The notes under the pieces: generated by a model | Database searches by the model: none | What the model was told of the DNA's origin: nothing | Seen by the model: the letters and a program-made list of their open reading frames with translations, nothing else | Source of the DNA: an uncultured Lachnospiraceae bacterium | Lineage (GTDB): Bacteria; Bacillota; Clostridia; Lachnospirales; Lachnospiraceae | Direction of reading: 5' to 3' | DNA length: 60,621 nucleotides | NCBI GenBank assembly: GCA_934385475.1 | Contig: CAKRPS010000013.1 | Location: forward strand, 1 to 60,621 | In this document: piece after piece, positions 9,374-17,679 of the stretch | Position numbering within the stretch: position 1 is the stretch's first letter | How the letters are laid out: each line of letters starts with the position of its first letter | Translations under genes and position numbers: made by a program

Positions 9374-9387
9374 AATCAACCGATTCG
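9374..9387. repeat. AATCAACYGATTYG repeat, copy 1
   Basis: AATCAACCGATTCG contains the inverted repeat AATC-N4-GATT. A second copy with two transitions lies 135 bases downstream. It may be a binding site for the YesN-type regulator or another factor. Confidence 0.45.
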
Positions 9388-9508
9388 GAAAAAAACACCC
9401 ATCATAACAACCAGAAGTAAACATATACAAGGTCATAAAGGGTTGTTTTTGACCTGTTTTTTGTAGCAAATCATAAATAAACACAACAAATCTTAAAAAA
9501 ATGAACCT

Positions 9509-9522
9509 AATCAACTGATTTG
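9509..9522. repeat. AATCAACYGATTYG repeat, copy 2
   Basis: AATCAACTGATTTG, the second copy of the element at 9374, sits 24 bases upstream of TATAAT (9546-9551). That is the position expected for an activator site overlapping or replacing a -35 box. Confidence 0.45.
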
Positions 9523-9698
9523 TAATAACAGATTATATTATATATTATAATTTGTATTGTTTGAATCTCCAAATTCAATTTTTTGCACTCTTTTTCTGTT
9601 GTTGAAGGGGTAGATGAATGATAAATTGATATCAGAAACAGACAAGAGCTGTTTCGTAAACAACAAACCATAGATGTTGAAAGGGAGGAAAATAGGTA

Positions 9699-10811
9699 AT
9701 GAAGAAAAAAATTGCAGTATTATTAGCAGGCACCATGGTAATGGCAAGTCTGGTTGGATGTGGCAGCAGTGCTGATACAACAGAGACAGCAGCAACAGAC
9801 ACCGCAGCAACCGAGGAAGCAGCTCCGGCTCAGGAGGAAGCACCTGCAGAGGAGACAACAACAGATGACGCTGCAGCAGAGGATACAGCAGACGCAGCAA
9901 GCGGAGATGTTATCAAAGTTGGTTTCGCACAGGTTGGACATGAATCTGACTGGCGTGCAGCTTGTACACAGAACTATCAGGATATCTTCAGTGCAGAGAA
10001 CGGATACGAGTTATCCTTCGTAGATGCAGATAACGATAACGCAGCACAGATCGAGGCTGTTCGTGGATTTATCCAGCAGGAGCTTGACTACATCATCATC
10101 GCTCCGATCGAGACAGCAGGTTGGGATACTGTTCTTCAGGAAGCACAGGATGCAGGTATTCCGGTTCTGATCGTTGACCGTTCTGTAGATGCAGATCCTT
10201 CTTTATACGAAGCACATATCGGATGCGACATGGTTGCTGAAGGTGAGATGGCAGCTAACTGGCTTGCAGAGTACCTGAATGGAGAAGATGCTAACATCCT
10301 TGTTATCGAAGGTAGCGTAGGAGCTTCCGCAACACTTGGACGTACAGAGGGCTTCAACAATGTTGCAAAAGATCACAGCGAGTGGACAATTCTGGATTCT
10401 CAGTCCGGTGACTTTACACAGTCTGGTGGACAGGAAGTTATGGAGTCCTACATCAAGTCCTACAAAGATTTCAATGTAGTTGTATGCCAGAACGATAACG
10501 AAGCATACGGCGCAATGGATGCAATGGATGCAGCAGGTATCACATATGGTGTTGATGGCGATGTAACAATCATCTCCTTCGATGCTACACACGACGGACT
10601 TCAGTACACACTGGATGGAAAGATTACCTGCAATGTAGAGTGTAACCCGTTACAGGCAGTATTTGCTGATCAGGTTATCAAGACAATCCAGAGCGGTGGC
10701 ACACCGGATGCAGAGACTGTTGTTACAGATGAAGCTTTCGTAGCACCTGGTGTTACAAGCTCTCTTGCAACAACCATGACACAGGAAGTTCTGGATGGCC
10801 GTGCTTACTAA
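9699..10811 (+). CDS. Sugar ABC importer substrate-binding lipoprotein (YtfQ-like)
   Basis: 370 residues. Signal peptide with lipobox (SLVGC) and an Ala/Thr/Glu-rich tether (about 24-70) precede a type I periplasmic-binding domain starting KVGFAQVGHESDWR. Family features resemble E. coli YtfQ, which binds furanose forms of galactose and arabinose. The codon choice is restricted (GCA, GAA/GAG, GTT), suggesting high expression. It leads an operon encoding one double ATPase and two permeases, and the following catabolic genes point to L-arabinose. A hairpin after the gene (10847) may make this protein more abundant than the membrane parts. Confidence 0.92.
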   Translation: MKKKIAVLLAGTMVMASLVGCGSSADTTETAATDTAATEEAAPAQEEAPAEETTTDDAAAEDTADAASGDVIKVGFAQVGHESDWRAACTQNYQDIFSAENGYELSFVDADNDNAAQIEAVRGFIQQELDYIIIAPIETAGWDTVLQEAQDAGIPVLIVDRSVDADPSLYEAHIGCDMVAEGEMAANWLAEYLNGEDANILVIEGSVGASATLGRTEGFNNVAKDHSEWTILDSQSGDFTQSGGQEVMESYIKSYKDFNVVVCQNDNEAYGAMDAMDAAGITYGVDGDVTIISFDATHDGLQYTLDGKITCNVECNPLQAVFADQVIKTIQSGGTPDAETVVTDEAFVAPGVTSSLATTMTQEVLDGRAY

Positions 10812-10846
10812 GATCAGCGCGACCGCAGATAAAAGAAACACATAGG

Positions 10847-10873
10847 GGGGAGGGAGGATTCCCTCCCCTCTGT
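10847..10873 (+). terminator. Attenuating terminator after the binding-protein gene
   Basis: GGGGAGGG and CCCTCCCC form an 8-bp G-C-rich stem with a 6-nt loop, followed by TCTGTTTAT. The weak T-run suggests partial termination, common after abundant binding-protein genes within ABC operons. It could also act as a 3' stabiliser. Confidence 0.65.
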
Positions 10874-10880
10874 TTATCTA

Positions 10881-10940
10881 ATGGGGAAATGCCAGTATGC
10901 GGTGACTTAATTAGGAAAATGCTCATATGTGGTGAGTAAG
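10881..10940. repeat. Two tandem copies of a 30-nt intergenic element
   Basis: Positions 10881-10910 and 10911-10940 align without gaps at about 20 of 30 bases, sharing the core GGRAAATGC then TATGYGGTGA. Related copies are at 44895-44924 and 46223-46252, also beside sugar-transporter genes. The two copies lie between the hairpin at 10847 and the ribosome site of the ATPase gene. In codon register they read like short peptides starting GKC, but no long frame is open. Confidence 0.5.
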
Positions 10941-10971
10941 AGATGGAGTGTGTGACAGTAGGAGGTATAAT

Positions 10972-12498
10972 ATGGACAGCAATATTGCTTTAACAATGCG
11001 GGGGATCTGTATGACATTTCCGGGCGTCAAGGCACTGGACAATGTAGATTTTACCTTGAAAAAAGGTGAGATTCGCGCCCTGATGGGAGAGAACGGAGCA
11101 GGAAAATCTACGCTGATCAAATGTCTGACGGGTGTTAACAAGTTTGAGGCCGGTGAAATCCATGTTGATGGTATTGAGGGACCGATCGTGAACAAGGACA
11201 CCATGGATGCGCAGAAAAAGGGAATTTCGACAGTTTATCAGGAAGTAAATCTTTGCCCGAACCTTTCCGTGGCAGAGAATTTATATATCGGACGTGAGCC
11301 GCTGACAAAGATCGGAACCGTCAATCGCCGGAAAATGAACCAGATGGCAGCAAAGCTGATGAAGGATCTGGATCTGGAGATTGAGGTGACAAAGAATCTG
11401 GAGGAATACTCACTGGCATTGCAGCAGATGATTGCGATTGCCCGTGCGGTTGATATGGACAGTAAGGTGCTGATCCTGGATGAGCCGACCTCCTCACTGG
11501 ATGACAACGAAGTGGAGAAGCTTTTCTCTATGATGAGAAGACTGAGAGATCAGGGCGTTGGTATCATCTTTGTTACGCACTTTCTGGAACAGGTGTATGC
11601 AGTCTGTGACGGTATCACCGTTCTCAGAAACGGAACGCTGGTAGGAGAGTACAGCGTGGAAGAACTTCCGAGAGTCAAGCTGGTTGCGGCTATGATGGGT
11701 AAAGACTTTGATGATCTTGCAAGTATCAAGCCGGAGGGTGTGACAGATCTGTCCCACGCACCGCTTGAGATCGAGGCGCGCGGATTGAGCCATGCAGGAA
11801 CCATCAAACCGTTTGACCTGGACATTCACAAAGGTGAGGTCGTAGGATTGACGGGATTACTCGGAAGCGGAAGAAGTGAGCTTGCCCGTGCGATCTATGG
11901 TGCAGACCGGGCACAGACAGGAACCTTAAAGGTGGATGGCAAGGAAGTGAAGATCAAGAACCCGATCGATGCGATGAACCTTGGCATGGGTCTTTTGCCA
12001 GATGACAGAAAGGCAGAGGGTATCATCGGAGACTTGTCTGTACGTGAGAACATCATACTGGCAATGCAGGCAAAGCTTGGTATGTTCAAAAAGATCCCGA
12101 TGTCCAAACAGATTGAGATTGCGGACAAATACATAGAGATGCTGCAGATTAAGACGGCAAGCCGGGAGACGTTGATCAAGAGGCTTTCCGGAGGAAATCA
12201 GCAGAAGGTAATTCTGGCGAGATGGCTTGCGACAGATCCGGATTTCCTGATCCTGGATGAGCCCACCAGAGGTATCGATATCGGAACAAAGACAGAAATC
12301 CAGAAGTTGGTGATCAAGCTGGCGCAGGAAGGCAAGAGTATTATCTTTATTTCTTCGGAAATCGAAGAAATGCTTCGTACCTGTAACCGTATGGCAGTTC
12401 TTCGCGACGGTGCAAAGGTAGGAGAGATCGATGGAGAAGAAATGACGCAGGAGGGCGTTATGCACGCCATTGCGGGAGGAGGAGCAGCTCATGAGTAA
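10972..12498 (+). CDS. Sugar ABC importer ATP-binding protein, two ATPase domains (YtfR-like)
   Basis: 508 residues with two fused nucleotide-binding domains. The first has Walker A GENGAGKST and Walker B LILDEPTSSLD with a divergent signature (EEYSLALQQ); the second has a degenerate Walker A GLLGSGRSE with signature LSGGNQQK and Walker B LILDEPTRGID. This is the MglA/RbsA/YtfR pattern of type II sugar importers. The ATG was chosen because AGGAGG lies seven bases upstream. The end overlaps the permease start by eight bases (ATGAGTAA), indicating translational coupling. It energises import of the sugar bound by the 9699 product. Confidence 0.94.
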   Translation: MDSNIALTMRGICMTFPGVKALDNVDFTLKKGEIRALMGENGAGKSTLIKCLTGVNKFEAGEIHVDGIEGPIVNKDTMDAQKKGISTVYQEVNLCPNLSVAENLYIGREPLTKIGTVNRRKMNQMAAKLMKDLDLEIEVTKNLEEYSLALQQMIAIARAVDMDSKVLILDEPTSSLDDNEVEKLFSMMRRLRDQGVGIIFVTHFLEQVYAVCDGITVLRNGTLVGEYSVEELPRVKLVAAMMGKDFDDLASIKPEGVTDLSHAPLEIEARGLSHAGTIKPFDLDIHKGEVVGLTGLLGSGRSELARAIYGADRAQTGTLKVDGKEVKIKNPIDAMNLGMGLLPDDRKAEGIIGDLSVRENIILAMQAKLGMFKKIPMSKQIEIADKYIEMLQIKTASRETLIKRLSGGNQQKVILARWLATDPDFLILDEPTRGIDIGTKTEIQKLVIKLAQEGKSIIFISSEIEEMLRTCNRMAVLRDGAKVGEIDGEEMTQEGVMHAIAGGGAAHE

Positions 12499-13564
12499 AA
12501 TAAAGAAAATAACAAAAATGCAGTTATTTCTGCCAATCTTCAGTATGATCCTTGTCATGCTGGTAAATGTAATCTATGACATTGCGAGCGGGAATCCTCC
12601 CTTTTCCTTTTTCCAGATCAGTACACAATTAACCTCATCCGGAAACAGCGTTCTTTATGGACGTCTGATCGATATCCTGAACAGAGGAAGTGAAGTTGCG
12701 ATCCTTGCTATCGGAATGACGCTGGTGGTATCGGCTTCAGCCGGAACGGATATTTCTGTAGGATCTGTTATGAGTCTGACAGGCGGTATGTGCTGTATGC
12801 TTCTGGCAGGCTATGGAGTAACCAACGTATCTCAGTATGCGTGTCCTCTCTGGGTAGGAATCGGCGCAGGTATCCTGACAGCAATTGTCTGCGGTATCTT
12901 CAACGGCTTTCTGGTTGCGTATCTGAACATTCAGCCGATGGTAGCGACATTGATCCTGTGGTCGGCCGGACGTGCAATCGGACTTCTGCTGTGCAACAGC
13001 GCGATCGTGTATGTCAGAGTTCCGTCCTTCCAGTTCTTTGGTTCTTATATCGGATTTTTGCCGACACCGATCCTCATCGCAGCGATCTGTATTCTGATCA
13101 TGGCACTGATCCTGAAATTCACGGCACTCGGAACCTTTGTACAGAGTGTTGGTATCAACAAAAAGGCAGCGAGAATTTCCGGATTCAACTCTGCGAAGAT
13201 CATCCTGATGTGCTATGCGATCTGTGGTCTCTGCGCAGGTATTGCCGGTATTACAGCTACATCCCGTATCTACTCGGCAGATACGAACAACATCGGACTG
13301 AACATGGAAATGGATGCCATTCTTGCAGTTGCACTTGGCGGAAACAGCCTTGGAGGCGGTAAGTTCAATCTGGCAGGCTCCATCATTGGTGCCTATACCA
13401 TTCAGGCGATCACCACAACGCTGTATGCACTTGGTGTATCCTCCGCACAGGCTCCGGTATTTAAGGCGATCGTTGTCATCCTGATCGTTGTCATCCAGGC
13501 AACACCTGTTAAGGATTACTTCAAAAAACTTTCTGCCCGCAAGGCAGCAGCAAAGGAGGCGTAA
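12491..13564 (+). CDS. Sugar ABC importer permease (YtfT-like)
   Basis: 357 residues with about nine or ten hydrophobic helices of the BPD_transp_2 family (RbsC/MglC/YtfT). Visible family motifs are GMTLVVSASAGTDISVGSVMSLTG near the middle and the C-terminal region around ALGGNSLGGGKFNLAGSIIG. The start codon lies in the stop region of the ATPase gene (ATGAGTAA) with GGAGGAGCAGCTC as ribosome site. It forms a heterodimeric channel with the next gene product; two different permeases is a trait of the Ytf system. Confidence 0.92.
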   Translation: MSKIKKITKMQLFLPIFSMILVMLVNVIYDIASGNPPFSFFQISTQLTSSGNSVLYGRLIDILNRGSEVAILAIGMTLVVSASAGTDISVGSVMSLTGGMCCMLLAGYGVTNVSQYACPLWVGIGAGILTAIVCGIFNGFLVAYLNIQPMVATLILWSAGRAIGLLLCNSAIVYVRVPSFQFFGSYIGFLPTPILIAAICILIMALILKFTALGTFVQSVGINKKAARISGFNSAKIILMCYAICGLCAGIAGITATSRIYSADTNNIGLNMEMDAILAVALGGNSLGGGKFNLAGSIIGAYTIQAITTTLYALGVSSAQAPVFKAIVVILIVVIQATPVKDYFKKLSARKAAAKEA

Positions 13565-13567
13565 GGG

Positions 13568-14596
13568 ATGAAAAAGCTGAAGATTAATAGCAATAATATC
13601 TTATTACTCATTACCGTCATCCTGTTTGTTGTGATGTATGGTGCAGGCTGTATTGTCTATGCGGAAAAAGGATTTACACATTTACAGACATTTTTAAATC
13701 TGCTGATCAACAATGCCGGTCTTTTGTGTGTGGCATGTGGAACGACCTGTGTCATGCTGACAGGCGGTATTGATATCTCAGTAGGTTCTCTGGTAGCTAT
13801 GGACTGTATGTTCCTTGCAGTCGGTATGGAGAAATGGGGCATGAAGAGTCCGGTGCTGATGCTTCTCGTACTGGTGATCGGAGTTGTATTTGGTGCGGTT
13901 CAGGGCTTCTGCATTGCTTACCTTGACATTCAGCCCTTCATCGTTACGATGGCAGGTCTGTTCTTTGCAAGAGGTATGACCGCAGTGATCTGTACCGATC
14001 AGGTCAGCATTGTAAGTGATAAGTTCTTCACTACACTGTCCAGCCTGAAGGTGAACATTCCGTTTGGAATCGGTGCCTACACCAACAAAAAAGGAATCCT
14101 GCAGGTTCCTTACGTCAGAGTCAGCGTTATTGTTGCACTGCTGATCGTGCTTCTCATTTATCTGATGTTGAAATATACCCGTTTTGGCAGAAGCATCTAT
14201 GCGGTAGGCGGCAACAGTCAGTCAGCAACACTGATGGGACTGGATGTACGCAAGACCAAGATGAAAACTTATGTGCTCGCAAGCTTTTTGACATCAATCG
14301 GTGGAATCTGTTATGCACTGAATACAATGAGTGGTACAACATCACAGGCAACCGGATTTGAGATGGATGCCATTTCTTCCGCAGTCATCGGAGGTACCCT
14401 GTTGACAGGTGGTGTCGGAAATGTTGTCGGAACTCTGGTTGGTGTACTGATCAACGGAACGATTTCCACACTGGTTAAATCAAACGGTAAGCTGGTAAGC
14501 TCCTGGGCGAACATCGTTACGGCGATCCTGTTGTGCTTCTTTATCGTATTGCAGGCAATTCTGGCAAGGGTAAAAGAGAGCAAGAAGGCAGCTTAA
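13568..14596 (+). CDS. Sugar ABC importer permease (YjfF-like)
   Basis: 342 residues with multiple membrane helices of the BPD_transp_2 family. The motif GTTCVMLTGGIDISVGSLVA and the C-terminal AVIGGTLLTGGVGNVVGTLVG are conserved in ribose/galactofuranose permeases. It begins three bases after the preceding permease gene and ends at a strong terminator (14618), so it closes the transporter operon. Together with YtfT-like it gives the two-permease arrangement of YtfT-YjfF importers. Confidence 0.92.
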   Translation: MKKLKINSNNILLLITVILFVVMYGAGCIVYAEKGFTHLQTFLNLLINNAGLLCVACGTTCVMLTGGIDISVGSLVAMDCMFLAVGMEKWGMKSPVLMLLVLVIGVVFGAVQGFCIAYLDIQPFIVTMAGLFFARGMTAVICTDQVSIVSDKFFTTLSSLKVNIPFGIGAYTNKKGILQVPYVRVSVIVALLIVLLIYLMLKYTRFGRSIYAVGGNSQSATLMGLDVRKTKMKTYVLASFLTSIGGICYALNTMSGTTSQATGFEMDAISSAVIGGTLLTGGVGNVVGTLVGVLINGTISTLVKSNGKLVSSWANIVTAILLCFFIVLQAILARVKESKKAA

Positions 14597-14617
14597 ATAC
14601 AAACAGGAAGTAACAAG

Positions 14618-14650
14618 AGAGGCACACATGAACAGCGTGTGTCTCTTTTT
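14618..14650 (+). terminator. Terminator of the sugar importer operon
   Basis: AGAGGCACAC and GTGTGTCTCT pair over ten bases (one G-T) around a 9-nt loop and run directly into a five-T tract. Confidence 0.9.
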
Positions 14651-14728
14651 CCTCTTTTCTCATTTCAAATAAAAAAGAAACAGATAGTTGCGAAGGAAGC
14701 GAAGACATTTTCTGAAGGGAGATAGGAT

Positions 14729-16456
14729 ATGAAGAAAATTGCATTAAAGTTTGCTTCTGTCATTGTCATTCTGGTTGCCATTGCGCTGGGGGCGCTGGTC
14801 ATACTGGGAAGCAGCATCAAGCAGATCTCTGCCAAGAGTCAGAGCTTCATGAACAATGAAGTAAAGGAGATTGATGCCGTACATGGAATCTATGAAGATT
14901 ATCTTGAAATCTATGCGGACATGTACGCTCATATCAATACAAGACTGACATCGGTTATGGACAAGAATGCGGAACAGATCACGACGACCAGAGCGGATAT
15001 GTGGGAACGGATGGATCAGTATGAAGCGCAGATCACGTCTCAGGAAGCTTTGGATGTCTATAACAATGTCAAGGAAAAACTGACAAGCTATGACGAGACG
15101 GTGGACATGATCCTGGAGGCAAGCAGAAGCGGTGACAAGGAGACGGCCAATGTTCTGGTAACCAGCAACCTGTTTACGATCAACGACTCTATTACGCTGA
15201 ACATGGACAAGCTGCTCAGTTTTTCCGAGCAGAATCTGGATGCCGGAAAAACAACGCTGAAAAAGACGGCGCAGGAGGCGGAGAATGGCATTCTGCTGGT
15301 ATCATTGCTGCTGGTTGCGGCGGCGTTGGTCATTCTGTTTATATCAGACCGGGTGATCGTTGTGCCGATCAAGCGCATAGCAAAGTCTATTCAGAAGCTG
15401 ACGAGAGACATCCACGAAGGACATGGAGATTTAAGCAGCAGAATACCGGTGGATACCAGGGATGAAATTTCTACACTTGCAAAAGGAGTCAATGAGTTTC
15501 TGGACATTTTGCAGGATATGATCGGTGGCGTTATGGAATGTGGCCGAGAGATCGATCACCAGCAAAGGAGTGTCAATACGGTTGTAGAGCAGACAAACCA
15601 GAATGCCGACAAGACGCTGCACACCATGGAGGAGCTTGCATCCAGTATGGAAGAAGTGTCAGCTACGGCAACCTGTGTCAGTGAGAGTACGGTACATGCG
15701 GAGGAATCGGTTGGCAATGTGACGAAGAAAGCAATGGATGGAACGGCTTTTGCGGAAGAGATCAAAAACCGTGCCAGGGAACTGCAGCGCATGGCAAAGG
15801 ACAGCAGGGAGTCGGCAGGCAATATGATCAAGGAGTTTGACAGATCGTTGCAGAGCTCCATTGATGACAGCCGCAAAATTGAAAATATCAACACGCTGAC
15901 AGCAGATATTCTGAGCATTGCGTCCAAGACGAACCTTCTTGCACTTAATGCTTCCATCGAGGCCGCAAGGGCAGGAGAGGCCGGAAGAGGCTTTGCAGTG
16001 GTGGCAGAAGAGATCCGGGTTCTGGCAGACAACTCGAAAGAGACCGCAGGTAATATTCAGGAAATATCCGTTGAAGTAGTCGAGGCGGTCAAGCGGCTTG
16101 CAGGAGATGCGAACAGTCTGATAGAATTTATGAAAGAACGGATCCTGCCGGATTATGAATTGTTGGAAAAAAGTGGAGAACAATATCTGAACGATTCTGT
16201 GACCGTGGATGATATGATGAAGGACATCCGCGAGGGAATGGAAGAGATCAGTGAGACAATGCAGTCTGTCACAGAGTCAAACAATGGCATTGCAAATAAT
16301 GTGCAGGAGAGTGCGCAGAGCGTCGTGGAGGTTGTAAGCGATACGACAACGCTCGCAGAAAATATGAAAGAAATCATAAGTGCTCTTGAGCAGGTATCGG
16401 GTGTCATTGGCCATTTGTCACAACAGACCGCCTGCTTTGTGCTGACGGAGGAATAG
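14729..16456 (+). CDS. Methyl-accepting chemotaxis protein
   Basis: 575 residues: membrane helix about 4-28, an extracellular helical ligand domain of about 160 residues, a second membrane helix about 190-215, HAMP, and a cytoplasmic signalling domain. The conserved hairpin tip is plain ([20 protein letters not shown] then [16 protein letters not shown]). It binds CheA/CheW and steers flagella, so the organism is probably motile. The gene starts after the importer terminator and is followed four bases later by an AraR-like repressor gene, suggesting it senses the sugar or the sugar-loaded binding protein. No C-terminal CheR-docking pentapeptide is evident. Confidence 0.93.
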   Translation: MKKIALKFASVIVILVAIALGALVILGSSIKQISAKSQSFMNNEVKEIDAVHGIYEDYLEIYADMYAHINTRLTSVMDKNAEQITTTRADMWERMDQYEAQITSQEALDVYNNVKEKLTSYDETVDMILEASRSGDKETANVLVTSNLFTINDSITLNMDKLLSFSEQNLDAGKTTLKKTAQEAENGILLVSLLLVAAALVILFISDRVIVVPIKRIAKSIQKLTRDIHEGHGDLSSRIPVDTRDEISTLAKGVNEFLDILQDMIGGVMECGREIDHQQRSVNTVVEQTNQNADKTLHTMEELASSMEEVSATATCVSESTVHAEESVGNVTKKAMDGTAFAEEIKNRARELQRMAKDSRESAGNMIKEFDRSLQSSIDDSRKIENINTLTADILSIASKTNLLALNASIEAARAGEAGRGFAVVAEEIRVLADNSKETAGNIQEISVEVVEAVKRLAGDANSLIEFMKERILPDYELLEKSGEQYLNDSVTVDDMMKDIREGMEEISETMQSVTESNNGIANNVQESAQSVVEVVSDTTTLAENMKEIISALEQVSGVIGHLSQQTACFVLTEE

Positions 16457-16460
16457 ACAA

Positions 16461-17546
16461 ATGGGAAACAACATACCTAAGTATCTGGAACTGGTAAACT
16501 GGATTCAGGAACAGATCCGTGACAAAAAACTGGTTCCCGGACAGAAGATGTACTCGGAAAATATGCTCAGCGACATGTTTGGAGTGAGCAGGCAGACCGT
16601 GCGCCATGCGATCAGTGTGCTGGAGCATGACGGCATTATCCGCAGGATACAGGGGAGCGGAACCTATCTCAACGACGACAGGCTGGCGGATCTTGCCAGA
16701 CGCAAGAGAGTGTCGGTGATCACCACGTATGTGGACAGCTACATCTTTCCAAAGACGATACAGGGTATGGAAGATACCTTTCAACGGGAAGGGTATTCCG
16801 TGCAGCTTGCTTTTACAAATAACCAGAATATTAAAGAGCGGGCAATTCTGGAAGAACTCATTGCCAGAGACGAGGTGGCAGGGATTATCGTGGAGCCTAC
16901 CAAGAGCGGGCTGCCGAACCCGAATATGGCATTGTATCAGGAGATCCGCAAAAGACGGATTCCGACACTATTTATCAACAGCTATTATCCGCAACTCAAA
17001 ATTCCGCATGTGTCGATGAATGACCGCATGGCGGGACGCAAGCTTACCAAGCATCTGATTTCGATGGGACATCGCAGGATTGGCGGCATTTTCAAACATG
17101 ATGATGGGCAGGGAAGGCTGCGTTACGCGGGATATCTGGATGCGCTGATGGATGCGGGAATCTGCGTGGATGATGCACAGATTGTGTGGATCGACACGGA
17201 GGACGTAAAACATCTGGACAGACTCAGCGTGAAGATACAGGAGTGCTTTAGCGACTGTACGGCAGTTTTGTGCTACAACGATGAAGTGGCGGTGGGACTG
17301 CTGGATGTGCTTCGCGGAGTAGGAATTCAGGTACCCGGAGACATTTCCGTGGTGGGAGTGGATGACTCTGATCTGTCTGTTATGGGGAATGTGAAGATCA
17401 CTTCTGCGAGACACCCGATGGAACGCCTCGGAATGAGGGCCGCAGAAAATCTGCTTCACATGATGAAAGAGCCATCCTTTGATGGAAACTATGAATTTGA
17501 CGCAGAGATTATGTATCGGGACTCTGTGAAAAAGATTCTGAAATAG
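16461..17546 (+). CDS. GntR/LacI-type transcriptional repressor, AraR-like (copy 2)
   Basis: 361 residues with an N-terminal GntR winged helix (SENMLSDMFGVSRQTVRHAI, then RRIQGSGTY) and a LacI-type sugar-sensor domain. It is paralogous to the 8169 product, sharing for example SGLPNPNMALY-like and CTAVLCYNDEVA segments. It lies four bases after the chemoreceptor gene and directly upstream of araA. The palindrome at 17571-17594 is a natural operator for it. Two AraR-type repressors in one island may separate control of uptake from control of catabolism. Confidence 0.92.
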   Translation: MGNNIPKYLELVNWIQEQIRDKKLVPGQKMYSENMLSDMFGVSRQTVRHAISVLEHDGIIRRIQGSGTYLNDDRLADLARRKRVSVITTYVDSYIFPKTIQGMEDTFQREGYSVQLAFTNNQNIKERAILEELIARDEVAGIIVEPTKSGLPNPNMALYQEIRKRRIPTLFINSYYPQLKIPHVSMNDRMAGRKLTKHLISMGHRRIGGIFKHDDGQGRLRYAGYLDALMDAGICVDDAQIVWIDTEDVKHLDRLSVKIQECFSDCTAVLCYNDEVAVGLLDVLRGVGIQVPGDISVVGVDDSDLSVMGNVKITSARHPMERLGMRAAENLLHMMKEPSFDGNYEFDAEIMYRDSVKKILK

Positions 17547-17570
17547 TAACTAAAAATACTGAATAGTACA

Positions 17571-17594
17571 ACTTGTTAACATGTACATACAAGT
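17571..17594. promoter_or_regulatory. AraR-type operator upstream of araA
   Basis: ACTTGT at 17571 and ACAAGT at 17589 are inverted arms around GTTAACATGTAC. The inner block ACATGTACATACAAGT matches the remembered Bacillus AraR box at 12 of 16 positions. It lies between the repressor stop (17546) and araA (17680). Confidence 0.55.
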
Positions 17595-17624
17595 GATAAA
17601 ATTTTAAACGTAAATGAGGTAAAA

Positions 17625-17654
17625 TTGTACACTTTATCGGAGAAGTTGTATAGC
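17625..17654 (+). promoter_or_regulatory. Possible araA promoter
   Basis: TTGTAC (17625-17630) and TATAGC (17649-17654) are 18 bases apart and end 26 bases before the araA start. Neither box is perfect. It is the best match in the 133-base gap. Confidence 0.35.
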
Positions 17655-17679
17655 AAAAAACAGGTATGGAGGGAAAACA

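Larger units (their letters stand above)
9261..9698. promoter_or_regulatory. Long divergent control region between AraR-like gene and transporter operon
   Basis: 438 bases without a gene and strongly A+T rich. It holds an AraR-box-like sequence at 9306-9320, two copies of AATCAACYGATTYG at 9374 and 9509, and a consensus TATAAT at 9546-9551. A strong GGGAGG ribosome site at 9683-9688 serves the binding-protein gene. A 5' leader of roughly 140 bases would follow the TATAAT. I see no convincing -35 at the standard 17-base spacing (TTGTAA at 9520 is 20 bases away), as expected for an activator-dependent promoter. Confidence 0.55.
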
